Shown: positions 63,169 to 64,000 of the stretch, one piece after another | Layout of the letters: each line of letters begins with the position of its first letter | Position numbering within the stretch: position 1 is the first letter of the stretch | DNA from: Pararhizobium capsulatum DSM 1112 | GTDB taxonomy: Bacteria; Pseudomonadota; Alphaproteobacteria; Rhizobiales; Rhizobiaceae | Length of the DNA: 64,000 bases | Direction: 5' to 3' | Assembly: GCF_030814475.1 (NCBI RefSeq) | Contig: NZ_JAUSVF010000001.1 | Location: forward strand, 3,044,001-3,108,000 | Notes under the pieces: model-generated | Told to the model about the DNA's origin: nothing | The model's input: the letters and a program-made list of their open reading frames with translations, nothing else | Database searches by the model: none | Translations under genes and position numbers: made by a program

Positions 63169-64000
63169 TCAAAATTCTTCCCAGTTTTCTGCGGAGCCCG
63201 ATGCCATCGGCACCGAGGATGGTTTGAAGGCGCCTGCAAGCTTGCCCATCAGGGCTTTTGCGGGAGATGGAACAGGGCGCGACGTCACTGCGGTAGCGGC
63301 ACGGACCGGCGCGCGAACGGTGGCAGGTGCGGAGGCACCGGCTCCGAGCTTGAACTGGCCAATGAGTCCGCTGAGATTTTCGGCGTCCTGGGCCAGGGTA
63401 TGACTTGCAGCGTTCGTCTCCTCGACCATGGCCGCATTCTGCTGCGTCATCTGGTCGAGTTGGCCGACGGCGGTGTTGATTTCCTGCAGGCCGGTCGATT
63501 GTTCGCGGGCGGCGGAGACGATCGAGGCCATGTGCTCGTTGATGCGCAGGACCTCCGAAGCGATGCGACCGAGCGCCTCGCCGGTCGCCTCGACCAGCTT
63601 CACGCCCGTCCCAACTTCCGTGCTGGAGCGGGTCACGAGCGCCTTGATGTCCTTGGCTGCACCAGCGGCGCGCTGTGCAAGTTCGCGTACCTCCTGGGCA
63701 ACGACGGCGAAGCCTTTGCCGGCTTCTCCGGCACGCGCGGCCTCGACACCGGCGTTGAGTGCCAGAAGATTGGTCTGGAAGGCGATCTCGTCGATAACGT
63801 TGATGATCTTGCCGATCTCGCTGGAGGCATTCTCGATGCGGCTCATCGCCTGCATCGCTTCACCGACGATCCGGCTGGATTCCGCAGCATTGGCGCGGGT
63901 CGAGTCGACCATATGGCTTGCTTCTTCGGCCCGCTGGGTAGCGGTTCGCACCGTGACTGTGATTTGATCCAGCGCCGCAGATGTTTCCTCCAGCGAAGCG
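63169..64000 (-). CDS. Methyl-accepting chemotaxis protein, C-terminal part (runs off the window)
   Basis: 277 codons of signalling domain are visible and the frame is open at the right edge. The hairpin tip reads IAFQTNLLALNAGVEAARAGEAGKGFAVVA..EVRELAQR, the most conserved sequence of receptors. Methylation-helix and ETSAALDQI segments lie on either side. The sensor and membrane parts are beyond base 64,000. The visible domain ends with a Ser/Ala-rich tail and WEEF, a CheR/CheB-tethering-like pentapeptide region. Followed immediately by cheW. Confidence 0.92.
   Translation of the reverse strand, partial: ASLEETSAALDQITVTVRTATQRAEEASHMVDSTRANAAESSRIVGEAMQAMSRIENASSEIGKIINVIDEIAFQTNLLALNAGVEAARAGEAGKGFAVVAQEVRELAQRAAGAAKDIKALVTRSSTEVGTGVKLVEATGEALGRIASEVLRINEHMASIVSAAREQSTGLQEINTAVGQLDQMTQQNAAMVEETNAASHTLAQDAENLSGLIGQFKLGAGASAPATVRAPVRAATAVTSRPVPSPAKALMGKLAGAFKPSSVPMASGSAENWEEF

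Noticed and set aside
1..64000. CRISPR array or tRNA genes
   Set aside because: No regularly spaced repeats and no cloverleaf with a recognisable anticodon arm were seen on either strand; only the tmRNA genes qualify as structural RNA.

Overview
This window looks like a chromosome segment of a Rhizobiaceae member (Agrobacterium/Rhizobium type). The evidence is a circularly permuted two-piece tmRNA gene whose tag reads ANDNYAEARLAA, an alphaproteobacterial SspB beside it, rhizobial small proteins (DUF4169, a ribbon-helix-helix protein, bS21 with a TTG start), a DUF2778 protein and a chemotaxis end. All identifications come from reading the sequence; no searches were run.

Bases 1 to about 33,640 are read as the right-hand part of a genomic island loaded with anti-phage functions; its left end is not in the window. 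In order: a secreted orphan, two small overlapping genes, a Ku end-joining protein with the stump of a second ku, a Vsr-type nick endonuclease, and a four-gene druM-druF-druG-druE operon that fits Druantia type II. Next come an unassigned gene pair behind two matched operator-like dyads, two HNH nucleases, an unassigned two-gene operon with a PD-(D/E)XK nuclease, a possible HEPN protein, a catalytically dead long-type prokaryotic Argonaute with its own PD-(D/E)XK partner, and a divergent TIR-domain protein. The island ends in three overlapping tyrosine-recombinase-like genes plus a small coiled-coil gene that abut two tandem ssrA copies.

The ssrA region (33,210-33,895) holds two permuted tmRNA units sharing a 167-base block (166 identical). 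The T-arm of the second acceptor piece is mispaired on one side of its loop, as expected if the island recombined inside that T-loop. Immediately downstream is sspB, whose product hands ssrA-tagged proteins to ClpXP.

From 34 to 48.1 kb the content is core-like: sspB, two small genes, a large AsmA protein, a D-lactate/glycolate-type FAD dehydrogenase, an RND efflux pump with its adaptor, and a UvrD/PcrA helicase. From 48.15 to 52.7 kb lies a wrecked Rhs-type locus: two Rhs tip remnants, a truncated RraB-like gene, an IS630 copy split by an IS110-family element, and a second, truncated IS110.

From 53.4 kb on the content is again core-like: an ArsR-SRPBCC-GFA operon, cspA with a long leader and terminator, small genes and rpsU, a histidine phosphatase, an SDR oxidoreductase, a DUF2778 protein, a GGDEF diguanylate cyclase, creA, pncA, cheW and the C-terminal part of a methyl-accepting chemotaxis protein that runs off the right edge.
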